From contig JAZDLC010000366.1 in NCBI GenBank assembly GCA_043802345.1, positions 1 through 5,954 on the forward strand: a DNA stretch of 5,954 nucleotides. The letters are read 5' to 3'. A program made the position numbers and the translations under genes. This DNA comes from JAZDLC01 sp043802345 (lineage in GTDB: Bacteria > Planctomycetota > B15-G4 > JADJEK01). Of the stretch, positions 5,944 through 5,954 are shown piece by piece; positions within the stretch are counted from its first letter, which is position 1, and each line of letters starts with the position of its first letter. The notes below the pieces were generated by a model, which was not told the origin of the DNA, did not search any database, and saw only the letters and a list, made by a program, of their open reading frames with translations.

Positions 5944-5954
5944 CCTGGGGGGGG

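Larger units (their letters stand above)
5600..5954. other. 355-base region without a convincing gene
   Basis: No frame here combines a start, a ribosome binding site and a protein-like composition. Going leftward, the region holds a G-rich tail, a small hairpin, a hexanucleotide repeat, two interleaved inverted repeats, and then the promoter and leader of the secreted-protein gene. No tRNA or rRNA fold was recognised. The homopolymer at the right edge suggests a contig end. Confidence 0.6.

Noticed and set aside
1..5954. Possible antiphage system centred on the HD phosphohydrolase
   Set aside because: No toxin, nuclease, helicase, sensor, integrase or other defence partner is present, and HD phosphohydrolases of this type are widespread outside defence loci.

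Overview
The window is GC-rich, and its coding frames strongly prefer G or C at the third codon position. All five supported genes lie on the minus strand, so transcription runs from right to left. Nothing identifies the host precisely. The mix is a DUF1570-like secreted zinc peptidase, a SAMHD1/COG1078-type HD phosphohydrolase, a lysine-rich protein and a large secreted beta-rich protein. This fits an environmental, GC-rich, didermal-type bacterium such as a planctomycete, acidobacterium, myxobacterium relative or uncultured candidate phylum. That placement is inference only. The right edge ends in a G homopolymer and the left edge cuts a gene, so this may be a complete short contig from an assembly.

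Layout in the direction of transcription. The first 355 bases (5600-5954) have no convincing gene. They hold a G-rich tail, a degenerate six-unit hexanucleotide repeat, two interleaved inverted repeats and a good promoter candidate that resembles a sigma-54 site. Next comes a 629-residue exported beta-rich protein of unknown function (3710-5599), closed by a strong GC hairpin. A 164-residue protein follows (3085-3579), with a basic Lys/Pro/Ala-rich N-terminal half and a small BamE/SmpA-like C-terminal half. Then come an HD-domain phosphohydrolase (1633-3009), an exported HExxH metallopeptidase-like protein (431-1516), and the N-terminal part of a multi-pass membrane protein resembling GT-C (ArnT/PMT-type) glycosyltransferases (1-434). 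The last two share a GTGA stop/start overlap.

The hairpin after the large secreted protein suggests that it is a separate transcription unit. The four following genes could form one loose operon, with gaps of 75 and 116 bases and then a 4-base overlap. Only the peptidase and membrane-protein pair is clearly coupled. I see no CRISPR array, rRNA, tRNA, transposon or recognised defence system, and nothing here amounts to a demonstrable new system. The most distinctive items are the basic-tail/BamE-like chimera and the sigma-54-like promoter of the secreted protein.
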